From the NCBI RefSeq assembly GCF_004025535.1, contig NZ_QJRG01000033.1:620001-684000 (forward strand): a DNA stretch of 64,000 nt, read 5' to 3'. The position numbers were made by a program, and so were the translations under genes. The DNA is from Pseudomonas alkylphenolica (GTDB taxonomy: Bacteria > Pseudomonadota > Gammaproteobacteria > Pseudomonadales > Pseudomonadaceae). Below the pieces are notes generated by a model that was given only the letters and a program-made list of their open reading frames with translations, was not told the origin of the DNA and ran no database searches. The first letter of the stretch is position 1. Each line of letters opens with the position of its first letter. Positions 18,405-27,632 of this stretch are shown here, in pieces.

Positions 18405-20075
18405 TCAGCTGTCCAGCGCCTTGTACTTCTCGCGCAGGTGGTTACGAATCCACACTGCCGACAGGTTGAGCGTGGCGATCACCAGCACCAGCAGCAACGC
18501 AGTGGCGTACACCAGCGGCCGCGCGGCCTCGACGTTCGGGCTCTGGAAGCCGACGTCGTAGATGTGGAAGCCCAGGTGCATGATCTTCTGGTCCAGGTGC
18601 AGGTACGGGTAGTTGCCGTCCACCGGCAGCGACGGCGCCAGCTTCACCACACCCACCAGCATCAACGGCGCCACTTCGCCAGCGGCGCGGGCCACGGCGA
18701 GGATCATGCCGGTCATCATCGCCGGGCTGGCCATGGGCAGGACGATCTTCCACAGGGTCTCGGCCTTGGTTGCACCGAGTGCCAGCGACCCTTCACGCAC
18801 CGTACGCGGAATCCGCGCCAGGCCTTCTTCAGTGGCGACGATTACCACCGGCACCGCCAGCAGCGCCAGGGTCAGCGAAGCCCACAGCAAGCCCGGGGTA
18901 CCCAGGGTTGGCGCAGGCAGCGCTTCAGGGAAGAACAGGCGGTCGAGCGAGCCACCCAGCACATAGACGAAGAAGCCCAGGCCGAACACGCCGTAAACGA
19001 TGGCCGGAACACCGGCGAGGTTGTTCACCGCGATACGGATCAGGCGGGTCACCGGGCCCTGGCGCGCATATTCGCGCAGGTACACCGCCGCCAGCACGCC
19101 GAACGGGGTAACGATCACGGCCATGATCAGGGTCATCATCACGGTGCCGAAGATTGCAGGAAAAATCCCGCCTTCGGTGTTGGCTTCACGCGGGTCGTCG
19201 CTAAGAAACTCCCAGACCTTGGCGAAATACACGCCCATCTTGGTGAAGAAGCCCATGCCGTTCGGCTGGTAGGCGTGAACCACCTTGCTCAGGTTGATCT
19301 CGACTTCACGGCCGTTGCCATCCTTGGCCACCAGGCTATCGCGACCGAAGTCCTGGTGCAGGTTGCCCAGGCGCTCCTCGATAGCCTTGTAACGGTTGTT
19401 CAACTCGGCGCGCTCAGCGTCCATGTCAGCCTGGGCGGCGGCATCCAGCTTACCGTCGAGCTCCAGCTTGCGAGCATGCAGGCGCAGACGCTCCAGGCCG
19501 TAGTTGATGGCGCCGATGTCCTTCTTCTCAAGCTTTTGCAGCTCACCCGCCAACTGGTCGGCACGCTTGAGGCGCGCCTGCAGCTCGGTCCAGGCTGCCT
19601 GACCTTCGGCGACAACCTTGCCGTTTTCCTTGACGCTGACCAGGTAGCCGTAGAAGTTGCCCCACTCGCGGCGTTCCAGGGCGATCAGGTCGACCGGCGT
19701 CTGCATGTCGGTCAGCCAGTCGCCGACCACCCAGGTGAAGTCGCTGCCGTTGAGGTCGCGGTTACCGACCTTGATCAGCTCGCGGGTCATGAACTCCGGA
19801 CCGTTCTCGGGCACCGGCAGGCCGGCCCCTTTCAAGCGCGCCAGCGGCACTTCTTCTTTCTGTACCACTTCGCCAACAACGACGTGGTCGGCCTGGCCAG
19901 GCACCTTGTAGGTGGCCTGGACCAGGTCGGCCGGCCAGAAGTGGCCGAGGCCGCGCACAGCGATCACAGAGAGCAGACCGATGGTCATGATCACCGCGAT
20001 GGCGACCGCGCCACCGCTGATCCAGACGCCGGGGGCGCCGCTCTTGAACCAGCTTTTGAGGGAATCCTTTTTCAC
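18405..20075 (-). CDS. pstA: Phosphate ABC transporter permease PstA (long form)
   Basis: Membrane subunit of the phosphate importer. At 556 residues it is almost twice the E. coli length. After a first helix (about 17-41) there is a large periplasmic insertion (about 45-285, charged, with coiled-coil-like QAAWTELQARLKRADQLAGELQKLEKK, probably DUF3333). The conserved permease core follows, including the EAA loop VREGSLALGATKAETLWKIVLP. The long form is known in pseudomonads. pstC is 17 bases upstream. Confidence 0.95.
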   Translation of the reverse strand: MKKDSLKSWFKSGAPGVWISGGAVAIAVIMTIGLLSVIAVRGLGHFWPADLVQATYKVPGQADHVVVGEVVQKEEVPLARLKGAGLPVPENGPEFMTRELIKVGNRDLNGSDFTWVVGDWLTDMQTPVDLIALERREWGNFYGYLVSVKENGKVVAEGQAAWTELQARLKRADQLAGELQKLEKKDIGAINYGLERLRLHARKLELDGKLDAAAQADMDAERAELNNRYKAIEERLGNLHQDFGRDSLVAKDGNGREVEINLSKVVHAYQPNGMGFFTKMGVYFAKVWEFLSDDPREANTEGGIFPAIFGTVMMTLIMAVIVTPFGVLAAVYLREYARQGPVTRLIRIAVNNLAGVPAIVYGVFGLGFFVYVLGGSLDRLFFPEALPAPTLGTPGLLWASLTLALLAVPVVIVATEEGLARIPRTVREGSLALGATKAETLWKIVLPMASPAMMTGMILAVARAAGEVAPLMLVGVVKLAPSLPVDGNYPYLHLDQKIMHLGFHIYDVGFQSPNVEAARPLVYATALLLVLVIATLNLSAVWIRNHLREKYKALDS

Positions 20076-20092
20076 GGATCTCTACCTTTCTA

Positions 20093-22381
20093 TCAAAGCG
20101 ACGAGTATTTCTTGCGCAGACGCTGGCGAATCAGCTCGGCCAAGGTGTTCATCACGAAGGTGAACATCAGCAACACCAGCGCGGCGAGGAACAGGACGCG
20201 GTAGTGACTGCCACCGACTTCCGATTCAGGCATCTCCACGGCCACGTTGGCGGCCAGGGTACGCATGCCTTCGAACAGGTTCAGCTCCATGACCGGGGTG
20301 TTGCCGGTGGCCATCAGCACGATCATGGTTTCGCCCACAGCACGGCCCATACCGATCATCAGCGCCGAGAAAATCCCCGGGCTGGCGGTCAGGATGACCA
20401 CGCGGGTCAGGGTCTGCCACGGCGTTGCACCCAGGGCCAGGGAGCCCAGGGTCAGGCTGCGCGGCACGCTGAACACGGCGTCTTCGGCAATCGAGTAGAT
20501 GTTTGGAATCACCGCGAAGCCCATGGCGATACCGACCACCAGAGCGTTGCGCTGGTCGTAGGTGATGCCCAGGTCATTGGTGATCCACAGGCGCATGTCA
20601 CCGCCGAAGAACCAGGTTTCCAGCAACGGGCTCATGTACAGCGCGAACCAGCCGGTCAACAGGATCACCGGGATCAGGATCGCCGCCTCCCAGCCATCCG
20701 GAACCCGCAGGCGAATCGACTCCGGCAGGCGGCTCCAGGTGAAACCGGCGACCAGGATGCCGATCGGCATCAGCAGGAACAGGCTGAAAACACCCGGCAG
20801 GTGACCTTCCAGGTAAGGCGCCAGGAACAGGCCGGCGAAGAAACCCAGGATTACCGTCGGCATCGCCTCCATCAGCTCGATCACCGGCTTGACCTTGCGG
20901 CGCATGCCAGGGGCCATGAAGTAGGCGGTGTAAATAGCAGCGGCAATTGCCAGTGGCGCGGCCAGGATCATCGCGTAGAACGCCGCCTTCAGGGTACCGA
21001 AGGTCAGTGGCGACAGGCTCAGCTTGGGTTCGAAGTCGGTGTTCGATGCGGTGGACTGCCAGACATACTTCGGCTCGTCATAGTTCTCGTACCAGACCTT
21101 GCTCCACAACGCGCTCCAGGACACTTCCGGGTGCGGGTTCTTCAGCGTCAACGGCAGCAGCTTGCCGCCTTCTTCGACGATGATGCGGTTGGCCCGCGGC
21201 GACAGCGCCAGGATGCCTGCGCCTTCGGCGACCGGCTCGACCAGCAGGGTACGGTGTGCGGTACTGTGGAACACGCCAAGCTTGCCGCTGGCATCCAGGG
21301 CTACGAAGCCCTTGCGGCGTTCTTCGGCATCGATCTGCACGATCGGCGCAGTGCCCATCTGGAATTCGCGAATGCGCTTGAAGCGCTGCTCGCCATCCGG
21401 GTCACGGGCCATGAACCACTGCGCCAGGCCACCTTTGGAGTCGCCGATGATCAGCGAGATACCACCGACCAGCTGGGTGCTGGCAGTGACTTCGGCATCG
21501 CCGTTGTCGAGCAGCTTGTAACGGCCATTGAGGCTCTTCTCGCGCAGGCTGAAGACATCCGCCTGGGCCCGACCGTTGATCACGTACAGCCACTGCTGGC
21601 GCGGGTCGATGAAGATCGCTTTGACCGGCTCGGTCATTTGCGGCAGGTCGATGCGGTTCTGCTCACTGGTGACCTCACCGGTCATCATGTTTTCTTCGCG
21701 GCTCAGCGAAACGACCTGCAGGTGCGCACCGGTGGAACCGGCAACCACCAGCGTGTCACCGTTGACGTTGAGGCTGACGTGCTCCAGCGCACGGCCTTCT
21801 TCATCCAGGGTGAACGGTTCCTGGCCGTACGGGTAGTCGACAGCCGGGGTGATGGTCTTCTTGTTGTCCGGATAGGTGATCTTGTAGCTGTGGCTGAACG
21901 CCAGTGCCTTGCCGTTGGACAGGCCCAGCACCACCAGCGGGTTACCCGGCTGGTCGTTGCCGATGGACGTCACCTGGGTGCCTGCCGGTACGGGCAGGTC
22001 GACGCGCTTGAGTTCGGCACCGGTCTTGGTGTCGAAAAACAGTGCCTGGCCCTTGTCGGAAACCCGCATGCCCACCAGGTTCTGCTCTTCCAGGGCAATC
22101 ATCAGTGGCTTGCCGGCATCCTGGCTCAGCCAGGTCGGCTCCAGCGCTTTCTTGCTGGTCAGGGTGGCGCCCTGGAACAGCGGTACGACCACATAGGCCA
22201 GGTAGAAAAAGATCAAGGTGATCGCTGCCAGCACGGCAAGCCCGCCCACCAGTACATACCAGCGGGTCAGGCGATCCTTGAACGCGCGCATACGGCGCTT
22301 GCGTTGCAGTTCGGGCGTATTGAAATCAATCCGCACGGGGGGAGAATTTTGGGTCATGGTGGAGTTGGCCAGATCATTCAT
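20093..22381 (-). CDS. pstC: Phosphate ABC transporter permease PstC (long form)
   Basis: Membrane partner of PstA. The ATG at 22381 with AGGG 8 bases upstream gives 762 residues; a GTG two codons earlier (22387) is possible. After the first helix (LAVLAAITLIFFYLAYVVVPLF) comes a periplasmic insertion of about 380 residues with repeated short strands (LVVAGSTGAHLQVVSL, QQWLYVINGRAQADVFSL) resembling a beta-propeller. The permease core is C-terminal (FYAMILAAPLAIAAAIYTAYFM, then the EAA loop LGSLALGATPWQTLTRVVIL). It has its own Pho box upstream. Confidence 0.95.
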   Translation of the reverse strand: MNDLANSTMTQNSPPVRIDFNTPELQRKRRMRAFKDRLTRWYVLVGGLAVLAAITLIFFYLAYVVVPLFQGATLTSKKALEPTWLSQDAGKPLMIALEEQNLVGMRVSDKGQALFFDTKTGAELKRVDLPVPAGTQVTSIGNDQPGNPLVVLGLSNGKALAFSHSYKITYPDNKKTITPAVDYPYGQEPFTLDEEGRALEHVSLNVNGDTLVVAGSTGAHLQVVSLSREENMMTGEVTSEQNRIDLPQMTEPVKAIFIDPRQQWLYVINGRAQADVFSLREKSLNGRYKLLDNGDAEVTASTQLVGGISLIIGDSKGGLAQWFMARDPDGEQRFKRIREFQMGTAPIVQIDAEERRKGFVALDASGKLGVFHSTAHRTLLVEPVAEGAGILALSPRANRIIVEEGGKLLPLTLKNPHPEVSWSALWSKVWYENYDEPKYVWQSTASNTDFEPKLSLSPLTFGTLKAAFYAMILAAPLAIAAAIYTAYFMAPGMRRKVKPVIELMEAMPTVILGFFAGLFLAPYLEGHLPGVFSLFLLMPIGILVAGFTWSRLPESIRLRVPDGWEAAILIPVILLTGWFALYMSPLLETWFFGGDMRLWITNDLGITYDQRNALVVGIAMGFAVIPNIYSIAEDAVFSVPRSLTLGSLALGATPWQTLTRVVILTASPGIFSALMIGMGRAVGETMIVLMATGNTPVMELNLFEGMRTLAANVAVEMPESEVGGSHYRVLFLAALVLLMFTFVMNTLAELIRQRLRKKYSSL

Positions 22382-22414
22382 GCGCACACCCTAGCGGTCC
22401 CGTATTACAAAAAC

Positions 22415-22432
22415 ATGACAGTGCAGTGACGC
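22415..22432 (-). promoter_or_regulatory. Pho box before pstC
   Basis: On the minus strand GCGTCAC-TGCA-CTGTCAT: the second half matches the PhoB consensus perfectly and the first in four of seven bases. A TAATAC element lies downstream at 22402-22407. The site is about 34 bases before pstC, in the 138-base pstS-pstC gap, so pstC-pstA-pstB-phoU may have its own PhoB-dependent promoter. Confidence 0.6.
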
Positions 22433-22519
22433 GACAAAGCCCACCGCTCAGTGGACCTGGCGGCGGACTCGCAATTTGCGGTGAGATCTGGTCATTTCCA
22501 GACCCCACCAGGCTCACAC

Positions 22520-23518
22520 TTAGTTCTTCGCTACGCCTTTGGCGTGGTCCAGGCCCAGATCAGCCAGGGCCTTGGCCGCTACTTTCGCAGGCAGCGGGAT
22601 GTAACCGTCTTTCACGACAACTTGCTGGCCAGCTTGCGACAGCACCAGCTTGACGAACTCGGCTTCCAGCGGAGCCAGCGGCTTGTTCGGCGCTTTGTTG
22701 ACGTAGACGTAGAGGAAACGCGACAGCGGGTAGGTACCGTTCAGGGCGTTGGCTTCGTTGTCTTCAACGAACTCGCCGCCTTCTTTCTTGGCCAGGGCCA
22801 CGGTCTTCACGCTAGCGGTTTTGTAACCGATGCCCGAGTAACCGATGCCGTTCAGCGAGCTGCTGATCGACTGCACGACCGAAGCCGAGCCTGGTTGTTC
22901 GTTGACGTTAGGCTTGAAGTCGCCTTTGCACAGGGCTTCTTCCTTGAAGTAGCCGTAGGTACCGGATACCGAGTTACGGCCGAACAGCTGGACCGGCTTG
23001 TTGGCCAGGTCGCCGGTCACACCCAGGTCACCCCAGGTTTTCACGTCGGCTTTGCCGCCGCACAGGCGGGTGGACGAGAAAATCGCGTCAACCTGAGCCA
23101 TGGTCAGGCCCTTGATCGGGTTGTCCTTGTGCACGAATACGGCCAGGGCGTCGACCGCTACCGGGATGGCGGTTGGCTTGTAGCCGTACTTCTGCTCGAA
23201 GGCCTGCAGTTCAACGTCCTTCATTTTGCGGCTCATCGGGCCAAGGTTGGCGGTGCCTTCAGTCAGCGCGGGTGGCGCGGTGGAGGAACCAGCAGCCTGA
23301 ATCTGGATGTTTACGTTCGGATATTCCTTCTTGTAGGCCTCAGCCCACAGAGTCATCAGGTTCGCCAGGGTATCGGAACCGACGCTGGAGAGGTTGCCCG
23401 ACACGCCAGTGGTTTTGACGTAGGTCGGAATAGCAGGGTCAACAGCGGCAACCGCATTGGCGGTGGCAACGCCAGCGGCGACGAAAGTCAGGGCCGCCAT
23501 CAAACGCTTCAGTTTCAT
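22520..23518 (-). CDS. pstS: Phosphate-binding periplasmic protein PstS
   Basis: High-affinity phosphate receptor of the Pst transporter. The 332 residues begin with a signal peptide ([22 protein letters not shown]) and show the phosphate-loop pattern ([43 protein letters not shown], then [19 protein letters not shown]). The SGTYGYF and GSST loops supply the Ser/Thr ligands of the oxyanion. First gene of the pst operon, behind a strong Pho box. Confidence 0.97.
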   Translation of the reverse strand: MKLKRLMAALTFVAAGVATANAVAAVDPAIPTYVKTTGVSGNLSSVGSDTLANLMTLWAEAYKKEYPNVNIQIQAAGSSTAPPALTEGTANLGPMSRKMKDVELQAFEQKYGYKPTAIPVAVDALAVFVHKDNPIKGLTMAQVDAIFSSTRLCGGKADVKTWGDLGVTGDLANKPVQLFGRNSVSGTYGYFKEEALCKGDFKPNVNEQPGSASVVQSISSSLNGIGYSGIGYKTASVKTVALAKKEGGEFVEDNEANALNGTYPLSRFLYVYVNKAPNKPLAPLEAEFVKLVLSQAGQQVVVKDGYIPLPAKVAAKALADLGLDHAKGVAKN

Positions 23519-23599
23519 GCCTTGCTCCTAGCAGGAATTGGGGTGAGATGGATCGGGCCCAAGTATCTGCAGGCCGTATGACTACTCTATGAACCCAAT

Positions 23600-23617
23600 G
23601 TGACAATTAGATGAAAG
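23600..23617 (-). promoter_or_regulatory. Pho box before pstS
   Basis: On the minus strand CTTTCAT-CTAA-TTGTCAC, a 7-4-7 PhoB site with 6/7 and 5/7 matches to CTGTCAT. It lies about 80 bases before the pstS start, followed by a further TTCAT half-site at 23587-23591. It overlaps the foot of the terminator of the upstream MFS gene. Confidence 0.75.
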
Positions 23618-23646
23618 GCCATCACCGGATTACCGGGATGGCCTTT
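23614..23646 (-). terminator. Terminator of the MHS transporter gene
   Basis: AAAGGCCATC (23614-23623) and GATGGCCTTT (23637-23646) form a 10-bp stem, with CCGG pairs in the loop. On the minus strand the 3' side is TTTCATCT, a weak U tract. It lies 34 bases past the MFS stop and insulates pstS from read-through. Confidence 0.6.
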
Positions 23647-23679
23647 TCAAAATGTTGCGAGGACAGGGCTAGCGCGGCT

Positions 23680-24969
23680 TCAGCGTTTTTTCGCCAGCAG
23701 ATAAAGGCCGACCAGCAGACCAATGGTGCAGATCCCGGCCACATAGTAGGCCGGTGCCATCGGGCTGAACTTGAGCAGTGCGGTCACCACCATCGGCGTC
23801 AGGCCACCAAAAATCGCGTAGGCCATGTTGTAGGAGAATGACAGGCCACTGAAGCGCACCACTGGCGGGAAGGCGTGCACCATTACATACGGCACGGCAC
23901 CGACGATCCCCACGCACAGGCCGGTCAGGGCGTACATCGGGAACAGCCATTCAGGGTGGGTCGGCAAGGTGTGGTAGAAGGTCCAGGAGCTGGCCAGCAA
24001 CATCAGGCTGCCCACTACGAACACCCGGCCAGCACCAAAGCGGTCAGCCAGCGAGCCGGCCACGATGCAGCCGAAGCTGAGCAGGACGATGGCCAGGCTG
24101 TTGGCCATCAGCGAGTCGGTCGGGCTGACCTTGTAGAGGCTTTGCAGCAGCGCCGGGGTCATCAGGATGACCACGACAATGCCAGCCGACAGCAGCCAAG
24201 TCAGCAGCATCGACAGAACGATGGAACCGCGGTGCTCACGCAGCACCGCTTTGAGCGGTACTTCTTCAGCCAGCGCCTTGCGCGCCTGCATCTCGGCGAA
24301 CACCGGCGTTTCGTGCAGCCAGCGCCGCAGGTACACCGCAAACAGGCCGAATACGCCACCGAGCAGGAATGGGATACGCCACGCGTAGTCGGCGACCTCT
24401 TCGGCGCTGTAGATACTGTTGATCACTGTCGCCACCAGCGAACCGAGCAGAATCCCCGAGGTCAGCCCCGCCGTCAGCGTGCCGCAGGCATAGCCGATAT
24501 TGCGCGAAGGGACATGCTCGGAGACGAACACCCAGGCACCGGGCACTTCACCGCCAATGGCCGCCCCCTGGATCACGCGCATCAGCAGCAACAGGATCGG
24601 CGCCCACATGCCGATCTGCGCATAGGTAGGCAGCAAGCCCATGATCAGGGTTGGCACAGCCATCATGAAGATGCTCAGGGTGAACATCTTCTTGCGCCCC
24701 AGCAGGTCGCCGAAGTGGGCCATGATGATCCCGCCCAGGGGCCGCGCCAGGTAGCCCGCCGCAAAGATCCCGAAAGTCTGCATCAAGCGCAGCCACTCCG
24801 GCATGTCGGCAGGGAAGAACAGCTTGCCGACCACGGTGGCGAAAAACACGAAAATGATGAAATCGTAGAACTCCAGCGCACCGCCCAGGGCGGACAGCGA
24901 GAGCGTTTTGTAGTCACTGCGGGTCAGCGGCCTCGAAGGCTGCGCGATACTGCCGGGCACGGAGGTCAT
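23680..24969 (-). CDS. MFS transporter of the metabolite:H+ symporter (MHS) type
   Basis: A 429-residue permease with about twelve hydrophobic helices. Helix 1 is ALGGALEFYDFIIFVFFATVVGKLFFP, the MHS/sugar-transporter start. The loop 2-3 motif is RPLGGIIMAHFGDLLGRKKMF, and QGAAIGGEVPGAWVFVSEHVP is the typical MHS helix-4 region. MHS permeases carry organic acids, proline/betaine or similar compounds by proton symport; the substrate cannot be read here. Transcribed toward pstS but with its own terminator, so probably not in the Pho regulon. Confidence 0.9.
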   Translation of the reverse strand: MTSVPGSIAQPSRPLTRSDYKTLSLSALGGALEFYDFIIFVFFATVVGKLFFPADMPEWLRLMQTFGIFAAGYLARPLGGIIMAHFGDLLGRKKMFTLSIFMMAVPTLIMGLLPTYAQIGMWAPILLLLMRVIQGAAIGGEVPGAWVFVSEHVPSRNIGYACGTLTAGLTSGILLGSLVATVINSIYSAEEVADYAWRIPFLLGGVFGLFAVYLRRWLHETPVFAEMQARKALAEEVPLKAVLREHRGSIVLSMLLTWLLSAGIVVVILMTPALLQSLYKVSPTDSLMANSLAIVLLSFGCIVAGSLADRFGAGRVFVVGSLMLLASSWTFYHTLPTHPEWLFPMYALTGLCVGIVGAVPYVMVHAFPPVVRFSGLSFSYNMAYAIFGGLTPMVVTALLKFSPMAPAYYVAGICTIGLLVGLYLLAKKR

Positions 24970-25342
24970 AGTTATCTCTTATTGGGTAGCGCTTGTTTGA
25001 ACGGCAGGCCGCCTGTGGCGCATGTTTGGCCACATAAGTCGGTGACGATATCAAATTGCCGGAAAAAGCACATAGCAGTACACATTCAATACAAGTATTC
25101 ATGACTACATGGTCGTCGCTGCGCATTCGGCTCTATATACTGGCCGCCTGTAGGAGGTTGTTGGAATCTTCTGAAGGATGTTGTGCGAAGACGTTGCTAG
25201 ACAGGCTTAGTCGGTTTCGCAGAGTTTCCCTTCGCCGCCTGGCAAAGCGAAAGCAGCGTAGAATAGTTGTGCTGAATCGTTTTTCGAGGCGTCTGTCATA
25301 GCGCCAACCAACGAAGCGTCACGGGTCAGAGGCACCCCCGGC
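24970..25342. other. 373-base gap without a convincing gene
   Basis: Divergent promoter region between the MHS transporter and the thioesterase. The stretch 25030-25140 is AT-richer than its surroundings and probably holds the promoters. A 73-codon frame from an ATG at 25101 runs to 25301 but has a very basic, low-complexity product and poor codon use, so it is not called a gene. No clear repeat or RNA was seen. Confidence 0.6.
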
Positions 25343-25744
25343 ATGATTGAACTCGAACAAGAAGATCCTATCCCGCAAGGCGACCTTGCCCTGCAGATCA
25401 CCGCATTACCGCGTGAAACCAACGGTTTCGGCGATATTTTTGGCGGCTGGCTGGTCGCACAGATGGACCTTGCCGGTACGGCCATGGCCAGTCGTGTTGC
25501 AGGTGGCCGCGTGGCTACCGTGGCCATCGACCGCATGGCCTTTCTGGTCCCTGTCGCGGTTGGCGCGCAACTTTCCTTCTATACCCAGACCCTGGAAATT
25601 GGCCGCAGCTCGATCCAGATGATGGTCGAGGTATGGAGTGACGATCCGCTGTCCAGCGAATGGCGCAAAGTCACCGAGGCGGTGTTCGTGTTCGTTGCCA
25701 TCGATGGCAGCGGCCGCACCCGTTCGGTTCCTCCTCGTCGCTGA
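25343..25744 (+). CDS. Acyl-CoA thioesterase, YciA type
   Basis: A 133-residue single hotdog-fold enzyme that hydrolyses acyl-CoA. TNGFGDIFGGWLVAQMDLAGTAMASRVAGGRVATVAIDRM is the hotdog helix and the N/D catalytic area typical of the YciA/BACH group, and IQMMVEVWSDD is the central strand. The start at 25343 has GAGG about 11 bases upstream. The next plus-strand gene begins 72 bases after the stop. Confidence 0.9.
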   Translation: MIELEQEDPIPQGDLALQITALPRETNGFGDIFGGWLVAQMDLAGTAMASRVAGGRVATVAIDRMAFLVPVAVGAQLSFYTQTLEIGRSSIQMMVEVWSDDPLSSEWRKVTEAVFVFVAIDGSGRTRSVPPRR

Positions 25745-25816
25745 CACGGCTGCGCGGTAAACTCAACGGTATGCAAGCGGTCGAAAACCGTACGGCACAT
25801 CAATGAGATAACGCGC

Positions 25817-26713
25817 ATGTCCACACCCAAGGTTGAATCCGAAAAGCACGGCGAGCTCAATTGCTGGCGCATCACCAGCGCCAGCGCTGAATTGCTGGTT
25901 GCCCAGCAGGGCGCTCAGGTATTGAGCTATCAGCGGCTCGGCGAGCCGCCGTTGCTGTGGCTCAGCGAGCAGGCCATTTTCAAGCAGGGCAAATCGGTAC
26001 GCGCCGGGGTTCCGGTGTGCTGGCCCTGGTTTGGCAACCTCAAGCGTAATCCCGCACCTGTTCAGGCTATGTACCTGGAACAGGAAGGGCCTGCCCATGG
26101 CCTTGTGCGCGGTCGCGACTGGCAATTGCTGTGTATCGACAGCACTGGCGACAGTGTCCGGGTCGAATTCACCTTGCCCGAATCCCAGGGCGATCTCCCA
26201 GGCTGGCCACACAATGTCGAGCTCAAGCTGAGCATCGTCATGGGCGAACAGCTGGGTATCACCCTCTCCAGCTATAACCTCGACAACGTTCCGGTCACGA
26301 TCAGCCAGGCGCTGCACAGCTACTTCGCGGTCAGCGACGTGCGTGACGTACAGGTAGAAGGGGTCGATGGCCTGGGCTATATCGAAACCCTGGCTGACTG
26401 GGAGCAACGCACGCAACAGGGCCATCTGGGATTTGCCGGAGAAACCGATCGCATCTATCTGCAGGCCCCGGCGCAGTTGAGCATTGTCGATCAGGGCTGG
26501 AACCGACGCATTCGCCTGACCAGCAGTGGCTCGCGCTCGGCCGTTATCTGGAACCCATGGACCGATCGCGCTGCAGAGCTGCCAGACATGGCTGATGATG
26601 GCTGGCAGCGCATGCTGTGCATCGAGACGGCCAATGTGTGGGATGACGTAGTGACCTTGGCACCTGGGGCCAGTCACTCATTGAGTCTGACCCTAGTTAG
26701 CGAACCGCTCTAA
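25817..26713 (+). CDS. Aldose/glucose-6-phosphate 1-epimerase-like protein (YeaD family)
   Basis: A 298-residue galactose-mutarotase fold protein. The YeaD-type landmarks are GVPVCWPWFGN, PAHGLVRGRDWQLL (catalytic His), QALHSYFAVSDV (second His) and RSAVIWNPWTDRAAELPDMADDGWQRMLCIE. These match hexose-6-phosphate epimerases rather than GalM. The likely role is equilibrating alpha and beta anomers of glucose 6-phosphate before Zwf. The start at 25817 has GAGATAA upstream. Convergent with the DUF3299 gene. Confidence 0.88.
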   Translation: MSTPKVESEKHGELNCWRITSASAELLVAQQGAQVLSYQRLGEPPLLWLSEQAIFKQGKSVRAGVPVCWPWFGNLKRNPAPVQAMYLEQEGPAHGLVRGRDWQLLCIDSTGDSVRVEFTLPESQGDLPGWPHNVELKLSIVMGEQLGITLSSYNLDNVPVTISQALHSYFAVSDVRDVQVEGVDGLGYIETLADWEQRTQQGHLGFAGETDRIYLQAPAQLSIVDQGWNRRIRLTSSGSRSAVIWNPWTDRAAELPDMADDGWQRMLCIETANVWDDVVTLAPGASHSLSLTLVSEPL

Positions 26714-26715
26714 CC

Positions 26716-27249
26716 CTACAGATCGGCGTCTTCCACAACCCGCACCTTGGCCGCATCCATTGCATAAGCGGCATCGGCCAGGTCATTGCTGACCTTCTCG
26801 ATCTTCAAGGCGCCGCTGACCCACAGCGGCGTGTAAATATCATCGAGCTTCAGGCCCTTGGGGTAGCGCACCAGCACCAGCTGGTTTGGCGGCGGTGGCG
26901 GAACGTGGATACAGGCGCCCGGATAGGGGACGAGGAAGAACAGCGTACTGTTACCCTTGGCATCGGTTTCCAGTGGCACCGGATAGCCACCCAAGCGGAT
27001 CTGTTTGCCATTCATGGCAGCCACGGTCTTGGTCGAATACATCACCGCAGGCAGGCCCCTGGCCTGCTTCATGCCACCTTTTTCGGTAAAGGTACCATTG
27101 GCTTCCGGCGAGTCGTGGTCGATTTCAGGCATCTGTTCGAGCGCTTTCTGGTCCGACTTGGGCATGAGCTCCAGCCAGTCGGTTTCCGGTAGCTCGGCGC
27201 GCGCCAGGCTACTGATGAGCAACAGTGAAAGCAGTAATACACGGCGCAT
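26716..27249 (-). CDS. DUF3299 exported protein
   Basis: A 177-residue protein starting at the ATG at 27249; a TTG at 27264 would add five residues. Signal peptide MRRVLLLSLLLISSLARA, then a compact domain with DWLELMPKSDQKALEQM, IRLGGYPVPLE, FFLVPYPGACIHVPPPPPNQ and TPLWVSGALKIEKV, all typical of DUF3299. The conserved Cys in PGACIHVPPPPPNQ suggests metal binding or redox chemistry, but no function is established. Stop of the convergent epimerase gene is 2 bases away. Confidence 0.85.
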   Translation of the reverse strand: MRRVLLLSLLLISSLARAELPETDWLELMPKSDQKALEQMPEIDHDSPEANGTFTEKGGMKQARGLPAVMYSTKTVAAMNGKQIRLGGYPVPLETDAKGNSTLFFLVPYPGACIHVPPPPPNQLVLVRYPKGLKLDDIYTPLWVSGALKIEKVSNDLADAAYAMDAAKVRVVEDADL

Positions 27250-27293
27250 GGCATTGCTCGGCAATGAAAATTGCCGAGCATTCTAGCCTGCCA

Positions 27294-27539
27294 CTAGTTC
27301 TTTTTGACCATGCCGTAGATCACCAGCAGCACGACCGCGCCCACCAGTGCGCCAAGGAAGCCCGCGCCCTCTCCGGCCTGGTAGATGCCCAGCGCCTGGC
27401 CGCCATAGGTCGCCGCAAGCGACCCGGCAATGCCGAGGAGAATGGTCATGATCCAGCCCATGCTGTCGTCGCCAGGCTTGATGAAGCGTGCCAGCAAACC
27501 GACGATCAGGCCGATGAAGATGGTTCCGATGATGCCCAT
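27294..27539 (-). CDS. GlsB/YeaQ/YmgE family small membrane protein
   Basis: An 81-residue protein starting at the ATG at 27539, where AGAGGGA lies upstream. Three glycine-rich hydrophobic segments (MGIIGTIFIGLIVGLLARFI, WIMTILLGIAGSLAATYGGQALG, FLGALVGAVVLLVIYGMV) are the transglycosylase-associated pattern. Often stress induced; the biochemical role is unknown. Transcribed alone, between the DUF3299 gene and purK. Confidence 0.9.
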   Translation of the reverse strand: MGIIGTIFIGLIVGLLARFIKPGDDSMGWIMTILLGIAGSLAATYGGQALGIYQAGEGAGFLGALVGAVVLLVIYGMVKKN

Positions 27540-27632
27540 GGCAATCCCTCTGAGTGAGTTGGCGCATGCCAAAGCCTAGTCAGCGCTTTGGCATCCCGCC
27601 ATCAGAGGGACATCGAAGAGAGAAGGTTCCCT

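Noticed and set aside
20204..22429. 741-codon plus-strand frame opposite pstC
   Set aside because: Shadow of pstC; composition is Arg/Gln/His-rich with no family pattern.
25101..25301. Possible small gene in the MHS-thioesterase gap
   Set aside because: Very Arg-rich product, no ribosome site, unlikely codon use.
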